Source: Bacillota bacterium
GTDB lineage: Bacteria > Bacillota > UBA4882 > UBA8346
Assembly (NCBI GenBank): GCA_023436305.1
Contig: JAEZJQ010000120.1
Location: 1-52,735 of the forward strand
DNA length: 52,735 bases
Direction of reading: 5' to 3'
Numbering within the stretch: the first letter of the stretch is position 1; every line of letters starts with the position of its first letter. Made by a program: the position numbers and the translations under genes. Shown one piece after another: positions 45,111-52,735 of the stretch. Below the pieces are notes generated by a model that worked only from the letters and a program-made list of their open reading frames with translations, was not told the DNA's origin and did not search any database.

Positions 45111-46031
45111 ATGATAAAAAATTGCCTTTTTGTAGATTGTCCCCTTTGTGGTGTCAATGATTACCGATTACGCTATTCTTCCACCGTAACGCCTCCGGCT
45201 GAAGCGAATCCGGGCAATGATAGTTATATGATTCGTGATCTATCCGAACATGGCGATATTGTACAATGCAGGCAGTGTGGCATGATATACAACAATCCCC
45301 AACCTGAACCGGCGGCATTATTAAGTCTCTATACAAAAATCGCAGACCCGGGCTACTTGAAAGAACGCCAATCACGGAAGCTTACCTTTAAAGGTTCGTT
45401 AGTCCAGCTTCATAAGTTTTCCAAACCGCCGGGAAAACTTCTGGATATAGGATGTTTTACCGGCATGTTTATGTACGTCGCGGCTAAAGAGGGTTGGGAC
45501 GTGGCAGGACTTGAATTAAGTTCTTGGGCGGCAAATATTGCGCGAAATGCGAGTCTCGGGCCCATCTATGAGCAACCCTTGGAACAGCTCCAGCTTCCCC
45601 AGAATCATTTCGATGTTATCACTTTATGGGATGTGATTGAGCATCTGACGAACCCGGCGGATACGTTAGCAGCAGCTTATCGTTTGCTGAAACCCGGCGG
45701 GATAATTGCTTTTAGCACACATATGATAGATAGTTTACCGGGCCGTATATGGGGGAAACATTATCCTTTTTTCATGGCGTTTCATCTGGTTCATTTCTCA
45801 CGGACCACGATTACCCGTATGCTGCATGAACAAGGTTACAGGTTGCTGAGTATCAAACCTCATCATCGCATGGTAAGAACTGGTTATTTATTAGAGAATT
45901 GGTCCGGGAAAATGAAAAATCCCCTCTGCCGTTCCTTTATTAAACAATTGTCAACCTGGAACAGGCTGGCGGATGTTTTCATTAAAACCAAATTTCTGGG
46001 ACTTGTGAATATTTATGCCCGTAAGCAATGA
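45111..46031 (+). CDS. Zinc-ribbon class I SAM-dependent methyltransferase
   Basis: 306 residues. N-terminal zinc ribbon with C10, C13, C53 and C56 (DCPLC ... CRQC), then a Rossmann methyltransferase domain with SAM motif LLDIGCFTG at 110-118 and DVIEHL. Substrate unknown; such proteins often methylate sugars or small molecules in surface polysaccharide or secondary-metabolite loci. GGAGGG stands about 20 bp before the ATG, unusually far, and no in-frame start is closer, so initiation may be odd. Its 3' end converges on the B12-type radical SAM gene with a 19-bp gap; whether it belongs to that pathway is unclear. Confidence 0.85.
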   Translation: MIKNCLFVDCPLCGVNDYRLRYSSTVTPPAEANPGNDSYMIRDLSEHGDIVQCRQCGMIYNNPQPEPAALLSLYTKIADPGYLKERQSRKLTFKGSLVQLHKFSKPPGKLLDIGCFTGMFMYVAAKEGWDVAGLELSSWAANIARNASLGPIYEQPLEQLQLPQNHFDVITLWDVIEHLTNPADTLAAAYRLLKPGGIIAFSTHMIDSLPGRIWGKHYPFFMAFHLVHFSRTTITRMLHEQGYRLLSIKPHHRMVRTGYLLENWSGKMKNPLCRSFIKQLSTWNRLADVFIKTKFLGLVNIYARKQ

Positions 46032-46050
46032 GATTACACTAAAAAACCGG

Positions 46051-47496
46051 TTAACTTTTTTGGACTGATAAGGCCAGTTCTTGTATATTGGCCAGGTCAT
46101 GCCCTTCTTCATCCAAAAGCTCCTTGGGAAAATATCGCATCAAGACTTCCGGTGTATTATAAGTAATCATCGCTTGATTGGGATAATTCAAAATCAAATC
46201 ATTAATCTCCCAGATCTCCTTGGGTTTCAATTGAAGTTCCCCGCGGAACAGGTAAATGTTATGGACAAAATTATAGTTATCATACATGGACTCATTGAAA
46301 AGCTGATTATTACGGGCCCGATGCCAAAGATGAGACCCCGGTATCTGGATGTACCATTGGATAGTCGCAGTTATGCCGAAATGATCAATGAGATGAAATA
46401 TAAAGCGAACGGTTTTCTCCACTTCCGGCTTTGTTTCCCAGGGTAAGCCGATGATAAACGAGAAGGTTGATTTTTCACTGATACCATGCTTTTTAAGTTC
46501 ATAGGCCGCCGACTCGATGTGCTTGCAAGTTATTCCCTTCCCGGAATTTTTTAGGCCTTCATCGTAACCACACTCCGCCCCCAGAAAGATATTTCCGGTT
46601 ACACCGGCAACATGGTCGACAAAGCCTTCCACCAGTATGTCCTTGACCCGCGAGCAAAATCTTAAGCGAGGTTTTAAACCCCTTTCCATGATAATCCGGG
46701 CAATCTTCATCGCTCTTTCGGGATTGATGGAGAACTCATCATCGACGATTTGGATTTGTATACTTATCGTACGATTCAGGTGCTTCATGATCCCGGTTAG
46801 CCGGTCAACAAAGACTTCAGGAGTCATAAACCGCCAGCTGCGCCGGTATGGAGTACTGCAGAATGTACAATTATGCAGGCAGCCACGGGATGATTCTAGG
46901 GGCAAATAATGATAAGTATCAGGAGGCAGTCTGTCATAATCCGGAAGAGGTAATGCACCCAACTCATCTCCCGAAATACCGGGAGCCACGGGATTGCGAA
47001 TGATTCGGCCATCCTCGTTCATCCAACTCAGGTTTGGAACCTGGATTAAATCTTGCCCGTTTTTTAAACGGCTGCATAAAGAAGGCAATGCAACATCACC
47101 TTCACCCCGAATGATATATTGTACCGGAAGTTTTTTCAATAAATACCGGTCAAACATTGTCGGATGAACCCCACCTAATACAATGGGAACATCCTTACGA
47201 ATCCGCCGGATCATCGCAATTACATCACAAACCGACGGCCAGGAGAAGGAAGTCCCCCCCAGCGCTACCAGTGAGCTGTCTTCAATATCCGCCGTGAAAG
47301 GCGTGATATCAACGGAACCCCGGGCGATAAGGTCGATTAAAACCACCTGATAACCCTGATTTTGAAGTATTGCCGCTAAAAGGTAGACCCCATAATTGGG
47401 ATTGGCCCGAAGAGTATCCATTTCGATGGGAACCAGCCGGCCCTCACTACCATAATCCATCATGGGGGTTACAATTAAAATGATTTTCATTTCCAT
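46051..47496 (-). CDS. B12-binding-domain radical SAM protein
   Basis: 481 residues. The N-terminal part (about 1-150; NPNYGVYLLAAILQNQGYQVVLID and LGGVHPT) is a B12-binding-like Rossmann domain; the radical SAM domain has C206, C210 and C213 (SSRGCLHNCTFC). The C-terminal region is unassigned. Enzymes of this class methylate unactivated carbons or rearrange substrates using SAM and cobalamin. The gene overlaps the SPASM gene before it by 10 bp, so the two are coexpressed. In the RiPP setting a peptide C-methylation is a reasonable guess, not shown. Confidence 0.87.
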   Translation of the reverse strand: MEMKIILIVTPMMDYGSEGRLVPIEMDTLRANPNYGVYLLAAILQNQGYQVVLIDLIARGSVDITPFTADIEDSSLVALGGTSFSWPSVCDVIAMIRRIRKDVPIVLGGVHPTMFDRYLLKKLPVQYIIRGEGDVALPSLCSRLKNGQDLIQVPNLSWMNEDGRIIRNPVAPGISGDELGALPLPDYDRLPPDTYHYLPLESSRGCLHNCTFCSTPYRRSWRFMTPEVFVDRLTGIMKHLNRTISIQIQIVDDEFSINPERAMKIARIIMERGLKPRLRFCSRVKDILVEGFVDHVAGVTGNIFLGAECGYDEGLKNSGKGITCKHIESAAYELKKHGISEKSTFSFIIGLPWETKPEVEKTVRFIFHLIDHFGITATIQWYIQIPGSHLWHRARNNQLFNESMYDNYNFVHNIYLFRGELQLKPKEIWEINDLILNYPNQAMITYNTPEVLMRYFPKELLDEEGHDLANIQELALSVQKS

Positions 47497-48923
47497 GTCT
47501 GATTTGCAATTCCTTCCGCAGGCCGGTGAAGCCCGGTTTCATGAATGATTGGCTCCGAATTGCCGGAAAGCAGATTATCCAAAGCGTCCGGCGCCGGTCC
47601 TAAGATTCCAGCCCATAGACTCTCGATATATATTTTTTTGAGTAAGCTGCAATTGGGTGGAAGTTCGTCCAACACCCCATATGTAGAAAAAGAAAGTGCT
47701 TTGCACCCTCCCACACATAAATATCTCACCGGGCAAGTCGCGCAACCACACGCCGTTTTATCGACCCCCACAAAATCATACTTTTCACACCCCAACTCCA
47801 GAATCCGGTGAAGTCCAGTTTCCCTGATATTTCCCAGATAAAATTGGGGATCCAACAAGAGACGGCAAGGCGATACAGACCCTTCGGGATGGATGGAAAG
47901 CTGTCCGCACCCGATTCCACAATGGTTCCGGCGTATACCTGGTGTCAAGGCGCAATGCTCGGATTCTTTTCCCTTAAAATAATCGGAGTTATATACCGAG
48001 GATTCCATGATCTCACCGGGTTTCAATTCTAGCCAACCGGCGTTACTGTGGGACCGGTCACCGGATGAAAAGAAGAATGAAGTCCCAAAATTAATATGAT
48101 GCTGTTCGCAGAATTGCTTCATGCGCCAGGTACTATGTTTGTTGATCTGGGTCACCGTTGAGGTAATCCCTACATTGATTCCGGCATCGATCATCCATTG
48201 GACCGCCGTAATGGCTTTCTCCAAACTTCCCAAACCCCGGGTCCGGGCATTTTCCTCCGGCACCAAGCTGTCGATGCTGACCTGGACCGTAAACTTCGGA
48301 ATTTTCGCCAGGTGTTTCGCCAGTCCTTCGCTGAAAAGAGTACCGTTGGTAATTAGCCGAATCTCCAGACTATATTGGGATATTCCTTCGATGATTTCAA
48401 TGATATCAGTCCGGAGCAAAGGTTCGCCACCCGAGATGGAAATGGCGGCATTGGGATTGATGGCGGCAATTTCTTCCACCAGCTTGAGCCACTCTTTGGC
48501 TGTCAATTCTTGTTTTTGCGCTTGGCTTTTCGATGGCGCGCTGTCATAAAAACAAAATGGACATTCCAAATTACAGCGCTTGGTAATATAGAAATGAACC
48601 ACACCGCACCGGTGAACCGGCTGGTTTTCGGCCGGGGTAAAAAAATGTATCCGGGACAGAGAACCCGCCAACCGGATCAGTGCCCCGATGGTAACCTCTT
48701 GGCCGTCACGCGGCAACAGTTCCAATATGTCCCGCAGGGTCCGCTTGCCGTCACATAGTTTCAAAAAATCAACATGCAATTTGGAACCGATAAACCACCA
48801 TGGACCCAAAGGATTCAGAATGAGGAAATCACCTTTGCGTTCATCCACAAAAAGTTCCGGGAGTCCCGGAAGCACGGTTTGCTCTGATATACAATGTTCT
48901 TCAGCGATGAAAGTGGATTTCAT
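47487..48923 (-). CDS. PqqD-like/radical SAM/SPASM peptide maturase B
   Basis: 478 residues. An N-terminal PqqD-like peptide-binding (RRE) domain spans about 20-97 (LPELFVDERKGDFLILN ... CDGKRTLRDILELL). The radical SAM cluster is C117, C121, C124 (CNLECPFC); GGEPLL follows. The SPASM region has many Cys for auxiliary clusters, including CGIGCG, CR, CGCATC and LCVGGC. The ATG at 48923 with AGAGGG 5 bp upstream is used; a longer frame starts at 48980. It is a close paralogue of the next gene upstream. It lacks an obvious second PqqD copy. Likely makes a thioether or C-C crosslink in the precursor encoded at 50513. Confidence 0.9.
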   Translation of the reverse strand: MKSTFIAEEHCISEQTVLPGLPELFVDERKGDFLILNPLGPWWFIGSKLHVDFLKLCDGKRTLRDILELLPRDGQEVTIGALIRLAGSLSRIHFFTPAENQPVHRCGVVHFYITKRCNLECPFCFYDSAPSKSQAQKQELTAKEWLKLVEEIAAINPNAAISISGGEPLLRTDIIEIIEGISQYSLEIRLITNGTLFSEGLAKHLAKIPKFTVQVSIDSLVPEENARTRGLGSLEKAITAVQWMIDAGINVGITSTVTQINKHSTWRMKQFCEQHHINFGTSFFFSSGDRSHSNAGWLELKPGEIMESSVYNSDYFKGKESEHCALTPGIRRNHCGIGCGQLSIHPEGSVSPCRLLLDPQFYLGNIRETGLHRILELGCEKYDFVGVDKTACGCATCPVRYLCVGGCKALSFSTYGVLDELPPNCSLLKKIYIESLWAGILGPAPDALDNLLSGNSEPIIHETGLHRPAEGIANQTWK

Positions 48924-48997
48924 GGTTTCCCTCTTTCCTTTGAAGTAGTCATCCGGGCAGTCACTCCTCCGGCTTCCCAATACGCCGGTTTCAGACC

Positions 48998-50359
48998 CTA
49001 TTTTTCCAGATAGGTTGGCCCAAGCACACTAACCCATAAGGCATTCATGTAACTTTGCTTAAGTTGTTCGCAATTTTTTGCCGGGGCATCCATGGTACCG
49101 TAATTATGAAGCGCATTGGCCCTGCATCCTCCGGCGCAAAAATACCGGACCGGACATTTTTTTATTTCAGCGCACTGAGACATCCCATCGATATCATAAC
49201 AGCTGTACCGGTGATACCCTTCCGCCACCAGTTGGCGCAAATCCGAGGTCCGGATATTGCCAATTTGATATTTTGAATCACAGATATGACTGCAGGGATA
49301 CACCGAACCATCGGGACTGATATCTACCTGGCCGTAACCCATTCCGCAACTATACCGGCATTCTCCGGGCACCATGGGGTGTCCCATGGTCGTATCGGGA
49401 TCATAATATTCAAGCGCATAGGTGCAGGCGTCCAAGTATTCCTCCGGATTTAGTTCAAGCCATTCGGCATTCTTTTTCGATGTTTCACCCGATAGCATGA
49501 AAATGGAAGAGCGAAAATTATAATGATTTTGGATGCAGAACTCTCGAAATTGCCGGACGGTTTTAATGTTAAGCCGGGTCAGGGTGGCTGAGATTTCAAA
49601 ATCAATACCGGCCGCTTTTAACTGTTGAACCGTCGCCAGGGCTTTGTCCAAACTCCCTTTACCACGGGTTCTTTCGTTTTCTTCCGGGATTATGCTGTCA
49701 ATACTCACTTGAATACTAAATTTATCAATATTTGAAAGCTTCGAAACAATTTCCTCGGTAAACAAAGTGCCGTTGGTTACCAGTTTGACCGCCAAATTAC
49801 TTCGAGCGACGATTTCCGTTATGATTTGGATGGTATCGGGCCGGATCAGCGGTTCGCCGCCGGAGACGATGATCTTGGCCCGGGGATTGATTTCAGCAAT
49901 TTTACCGGCCAGTTCAATCCACGTGGCTGCGTCAAGCTCTTCCTCGACGGCGTTGCACTTCACCGGAACACTGTCATAATAACAATAGGGGCAACGAAGA
50001 TTACAGCGTTTAGTGATATTAAAAAAGGCTACGCTTAACGGGTTAATTTCCCGTTTGACGGTCCGGGTGAAAAAGCTCGCTTTTTGAAGTGATTTCGCCA
50101 CTGAAATCATCCGTTCATCCGTTAATCCATCATATGAACCGGATAAAACTTCACGAATATCTTTCAATGAACGCTTGCCATCGCAAAGCTGAACAAAACT
50201 TGCGTGCAGTTTGGATCCAACAAACCACCACGGCCCCAGCGGGTTAAGCACCAGATACTCTCCCCGGCGCTCATCAATAAAGATTTCGGATACGCGTGGG
50301 AGAACCGTCTCGCTGGTTAACATTGGCTCTTCTTCAACCTGTTTAATATCGCATTTCAT
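48998..50359 (-). CDS. PqqD-like/radical SAM/SPASM peptide maturase A
   Basis: 453 residues with the same build as its neighbour: PqqD-like N-terminal domain (about 21-98, with FIDERRGEYLVLNPLGPWWF and CDGKRSLKDI), radical SAM C119, C123, C126 (CNLRCPYC), GGEPLI, SPASM cysteines ending KKCPVRYFCAGGCRANA. GGGG lies about 9 bp before the ATG. It follows the peptide gene after 153 bp that hold a strong hairpin, and precedes maturase B by 75 bp. Cytosolic. Confidence 0.9.
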   Translation of the reverse strand: MKCDIKQVEEEPMLTSETVLPRVSEIFIDERRGEYLVLNPLGPWWFVGSKLHASFVQLCDGKRSLKDIREVLSGSYDGLTDERMISVAKSLQKASFFTRTVKREINPLSVAFFNITKRCNLRCPYCYYDSVPVKCNAVEEELDAATWIELAGKIAEINPRAKIIVSGGEPLIRPDTIQIITEIVARSNLAVKLVTNGTLFTEEIVSKLSNIDKFSIQVSIDSIIPEENERTRGKGSLDKALATVQQLKAAGIDFEISATLTRLNIKTVRQFREFCIQNHYNFRSSIFMLSGETSKKNAEWLELNPEEYLDACTYALEYYDPDTTMGHPMVPGECRYSCGMGYGQVDISPDGSVYPCSHICDSKYQIGNIRTSDLRQLVAEGYHRYSCYDIDGMSQCAEIKKCPVRYFCAGGCRANALHNYGTMDAPAKNCEQLKQSYMNALWVSVLGPTYLEK

Positions 50360-50461
50360 CGTTCGTTACCCCTATTTTTAAATTTATTGACACGGAGCCG
50401 GTTTTTCAAAAATTTTCCGGTTCATCCTCAGATGCAACTATACCCTCAAATGACTTTCAGA

Positions 50462-50499
50462 GCAAGATCGGAATCCCCATGCAAGGATTCCGATCTTGC
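50462..50499. promoter_or_regulatory. 15-bp hairpin between peptide and maturase genes
   Basis: GCAAGATCGGAATCC pairs perfectly with GGATTCCGATCTTGC across an 8-nt loop. There is no T-run on either side, so it is more likely an mRNA-stability or partial-attenuation element than a full terminator. Confidence 0.7.
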
Positions 50500-50512
50500 A
50501 TGCAAACTTAAA

Positions 50513-50647
50513 TCAGGGATCAACTTTCACTTGGCAACCGAGGATACAGCCACAGCCACAACCGTTAGCAGCCAAGTTTTTCTGTAATTCTTCCGCTTGT
50601 TTCTTCGGAATTTTAATCTCGATATTGTCATTCTTTGTGTCGCTCAT
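50513..50647 (-). CDS. Putative RiPP precursor peptide (44 residues)
   Basis: The peptide has a charged, helical leader-like part (MSDTKNDNIEIKIPKKQAEE, then LQKNLAAN) and a Cys-rich end with C30, C32, C34 and C38: GCGCGCILGCQVKVDP. This layout is typical of substrates of radical SAM/SPASM maturases. The ATG at 50647 is set by AAAGGAGG 7 bp upstream; a frame reaching 50713 has no site. Leader and core borders are inferred; no protease site is apparent. It is not the SCIFF type, which has six Cys in another spacing. Sole small gene in the locus. Confidence 0.8.
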   Translation of the reverse strand: MSDTKNDNIEIKIPKKQAEELQKNLAANGCGCGCILGCQVKVDP

Positions 50648-50675
50648 GTATTTCCCTCCTTTCGCATTATATTTG

Positions 50676-50705
50676 ATCATTTGATAATATTGCTTATCAA
50701 ATGAT
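50676..50705. promoter_or_regulatory. Perfect palindrome at the predicted transcription start of the peptide gene
   Basis: ATCATTTGATAA and TTATCAAATGAT, a 12-bp inverted repeat with a 6-nt centre, begins within about 2 nt of the expected +1 and ends 28 bp before the ATG. It could be an operator or a 5' RNA hairpin. Confidence 0.75.
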
Positions 50706-50713
50706 ACGTTCAT

Positions 50714-50742
50714 ATTATCATGATTGCATTATGCTGTTACAA
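50714..50742 (-). promoter_or_regulatory. Sigma-A promoter of the peptide-maturase operon
   Basis: Minus strand: TTGTAA (50737-50742), 17-bp spacer, GATAAT (50714-50719). Confidence 0.6.
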
Positions 50743-51028
50743 ATTGCCGCCAAATAGTAGAAATGTGGAGTTGGACGGTGGAAATACGGGGTTGAACGGA
50801 TGTTACGGGCTGTTTTTTTGTGCTCATTATACTTCATCCGTGGTAACCAATGTATTTCAAGATTTTTACCGACAGTACCCCGGTACTTATCGAAAAGCAC
50901 GTATTAAAGCACCACTATACGATGACAAAATTACTTATTAATGGTATATTGGTATTATTATTTATTCACAATATAAATAGAGCATCGCGTACAGCATCAA
51001 AGTAACTAAATTTTTACGAGGAGATGGA
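50743..51028. other. Divergent intergenic region
   Basis: Divergent gap between the peptide gene and the hydrolase gene. Small frames here lack ribosome sites and family motifs; no further feature recognised. Confidence 0.4.
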
Positions 51029-51928
51029 ATGATGAAATCGCACACGCGCGCACGACTGGGATTTAAATCAATTCAGGCCAATCGATTGCGATTTATGGCT
51101 TTATGGGTTCTCTTCATTAGTTCCATTATTATCACAGTACCGTTATCTATTCACGGAGAACAACGGGATTGGCTGGATATACCCTATGCCAATTTATCAG
51201 GTAATCAAAAGCTCGATATCTCTTTACCTACCAGTGGTAATGGTCCATTTCCGGTAATTGTCTCCATTCATGGTGGCGGATTCGTCACTGGGGATAAAAG
51301 AATGGTGGTGGCTGTTCCGGTGCGTGGTTATGCAGTGGTTGCGGTGAACTATCGTCTGTGCGGCGAAGCCAAATTTCCGAGTCAAATCCATGATATTAAG
51401 GCCGCCATCCGTTGGATCAGAGCCAATGCCAAAACATATCATTTAAATCCGGATAAGATCGCGGTATGGGGAGAGTCGGCCGGCGGTTATTTGGCGGCGT
51501 TGGCCGGAACCTCAGGGGATGTAAAGGAATTGGAAGATCTTGGTTTGGGAAATCCCGAAGAATCCTGCCGGGTGCAGGCTGTGGTCGATTGGTTTGGGCC
51601 GATTGATTCAATAATGAGTGATTTATATTTTTTGGAATCAATATTCCTTGGGAAAAAAATAAAAGATAATCCCGGAATAATTAAAACCACCGATCCCCAA
51701 ACCTTTATATCACCCGATGATCCGCCCTTCTTCATTCAGCACGGAACCGCCGATAAATCCGTACCTGTTGAGCAGTCGATTAACTTTGCCACCCAACTGA
51801 AAAAAGTCCTTGGAAAGGACAAAGTTACCTTGGATTTACTGAAAGGAGCCCGCCACGCGGACGCTATGTTTTCATCTTGGGATAACCTGAATAAAGTCTT
51901 GGATTTCCTAGATAAATATATGAAGTAA
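51029..51928 (+). CDS. Membrane-anchored or secreted alpha/beta hydrolase
   Basis: Esterase/lipase of the BD-FAE/HSL-like group, 299 residues. An N-terminal hydrophobic stretch (about 22-42, ending SIHGEQ) may be a signal or anchor. Oxyanion loop H81-G-G-G, nucleophile S150 in GESAGG, acid D242 (TADKS) and H276 (RHADAM) complete the triad. GAGGAG is 5 bp from the first of two adjacent ATG codons. It is transcribed divergently from the peptide gene; acting on the RiPP product or on sugar esters are both guesses. Confidence 0.9.
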   Translation: MMKSHTRARLGFKSIQANRLRFMALWVLFISSIIITVPLSIHGEQRDWLDIPYANLSGNQKLDISLPTSGNGPFPVIVSIHGGGFVTGDKRMVVAVPVRGYAVVAVNYRLCGEAKFPSQIHDIKAAIRWIRANAKTYHLNPDKIAVWGESAGGYLAALAGTSGDVKELEDLGLGNPEESCRVQAVVDWFGPIDSIMSDLYFLESIFLGKKIKDNPGIIKTTDPQTFISPDDPPFFIQHGTADKSVPVEQSINFATQLKKVLGKDKVTLDLLKGARHADAMFSSWDNLNKVLDFLDKYMK

Positions 51929-51960
51929 CCTTCGAAATATTTTAACGCGAGCGTACATAA

Positions 51961-52024
51961 TATAGCCCGGGTTCAACACTCCGGGCTATATTTATATTAA
52001 TGATGAAATATTAAGGATGATTAT
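51961..52024. repeat. Hairpin repeat copy 1 (terminator of the hydrolase and 52021 genes)
   Basis: Stem ATATAGCCCGG / CCGGGCTATAT around a short loop, followed by AATGATGAAATATTAAGG, all but a few bases shared with copy 2 at 52650-52700. Lies between convergent genes. Confidence 0.75.
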
Positions 52025-52515
52025 ATGTTGTTTTTGAACAACGGATTATGCCCGGCGGCATACTCCCAAACTTTCATAAACAAATACTCGTTCACACTTC
52101 CCGGCACAATCACCCGCCATTCACCGGAGGCGGGATCGAGCTTTACGGGAATACCGTTTTTATCATAAGTAATGCTTTCCAACTCAAGCTTTTCGCTTTT
52201 TGGGGATAACAAAACATGGATAAGCATATAATCCAGGTTTTTGGTATACTCTATATCCTCTTTCGGCATATTCCGCTGTTTCGCCCAAATCAACAGTTCG
52301 GCAATGGCCGGCTCCTGATATTGATATTTCAACCACACATCCAGGCATTTTCCACTGGAGCCTTCGGCTACTGAAGTTTTAAGTGAAAGCTTGTCAAAGG
52401 TATAAACAAAATAATCGGTGGTCAGGATATGCTCCCACCGCTCCCCTTCCCCTTGAATCATGAATATCGGAAACAATAGCGTGAATAATACTGTGATCAA
52501 TATAATCTTCTTCAT
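52021..52515 (-). CDS. Small secreted protein, unknown
   Basis: 164 residues from the ATG at 52515, which GGAGGGG precedes by 5 bp; a longer frame to 52635 lacks a site. Signal peptide about 1-22 (IILITVLFTLLFPIFMIQG). The mature part is beta-rich at first (WEHILTTDYFVYTFDKLSL ... VWLKYQY) and resembles, weakly, the surface-adhesin-E-like pattern of W, Y-D and V-W-x-K. One Cys at about 58. The ends are bounded by two copies of a hairpin repeat. Function not known. Confidence 0.72.
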   Translation of the reverse strand: MKKIILITVLFTLLFPIFMIQGEGERWEHILTTDYFVYTFDKLSLKTSVAEGSSGKCLDVWLKYQYQEPAIAELLIWAKQRNMPKEDIEYTKNLDYMLIHVLLSPKSEKLELESITYDKNGIPVKLDPASGEWRVIVPGSVNEYLFMKVWEYAAGHNPLFKNNI

Positions 52516-52649
52516 GTTATCCCCTCCTCCGCCGTAACAATATATGCTTGTACAGGATGGGATATGTTCAAAAAGAAAACTGGCGTACCTCCACTCCGGG
52601 AAGAACAAGGGATAGACTCCGAGAAATATTTTCACATGAATGCGTGCAA

Positions 52650-52700
52650 TATAGCCCGGGGTGAATACTCCGGGCTAATTGAATGATGAAATATTAAGGC
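52650..52700. repeat. Hairpin repeat copy 2
   Basis: ATATAGCCCGGGGTG then ACTCCGGGCTAATTGAATGATGAAATATTAAGG, matching 51961-52024. Probably the terminator of a further minus-strand gene beyond the right edge. Confidence 0.7.
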
Positions 52701-52735
52701 TTTTATTCATCTCAAATACAGAAACATTTGGTCTT

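Noticed and set aside
50718..50941. Overlapping frames of 60-73 residues on both strands upstream of the peptide gene
   Set aside because: No ribosome sites; one covers the peptide promoter.

Overview
The window comes from a spore-forming member of the Bacillota (Firmicutes), most likely a strictly anaerobic, clostridia-like lineage. The evidence is a complete spoIIIAA-AH operon, an alpha/beta-type small acid-soluble spore protein, class I [4Fe-4S] fumarase, several radical SAM enzymes, strong purine-rich Shine-Dalgarno sites and frequent TTG starts. I cannot name the genus. Almost everything is on the minus strand; four genes are on the plus strand (a class V aminotransferase, a diguanylate cyclase, a methyltransferase and an alpha/beta hydrolase).

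Layout. (1) 1-390: promoter and leader that look like the start of an rRNA operon running off the left edge. (2) 391-3372: disA, radA and a SASP gene. (3) 3617-12819: aminotransferase; pgsA and rimO with their own promoter; a polA-mutM-coaE-transglycosylase block preceded by a TsaD-like gene. (4) 12946-16819: nusB, DUF2273, amaP, asp23, accC and accB, the conserved Firmicutes envelope-stress and fatty-acid neighbourhood. (5) 17312-22855: spoIIIAA to spoIIIAH, the mother-cell feeding-tube complex, with a plausible sigma-E promoter. (6) 23131-26456: a zinc-ribbon protein, an orphan response regulator whose kinase survives only as a decayed fragment, a visibly G+C-rich diguanylate cyclase and an IS3 remnant. 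(7) 26519-30326: tRNA-Pro, a YfcE-like phosphodiesterase, rdgB, rph, two-subunit fumarase and an unlisted 44-residue Cys-rich protein. (8) 30562-40599: one gene for a 3345-residue secreted protein with twelve tandem units of about 225 residues, preceded by two Spo0A-box-like sites. (9) 41127-43651: a MITE-like element, an unusual carbamoyltransferase and an M42 aminopeptidase. (10) 43966-50750: a small secreted protein, a 32-residue membrane peptide, then a putative RiPP locus. (11) 51029-52735: a membrane-anchored alpha/beta hydrolase and a small secreted protein bounded by duplicated hairpins.

The most interesting system is the putative RiPP locus at 45111-50742. A 44-residue peptide with C-terminal Cys-Gly-Cys-Gly-Cys and a fourth Cys is followed by two paralogous radical SAM/SPASM enzymes, each carrying its own N-terminal PqqD-like domain, and by an overlapping B12-type radical SAM gene. 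A zinc-ribbon methyltransferase converges from the other side. The peptide gene has a sigma-A-like promoter, a perfect 12-bp palindrome at the predicted start of transcription, and a 15-bp hairpin separating it from the enzyme genes. No transporter or leader protease is seen.

Three dispersed repeats with GGCTGTCCCAAAAG-type ends, a 135-bp MITE-like element and a heptamer tandem repeat inside the spoIIIA operon show small-element activity between otherwise ordinary genes.
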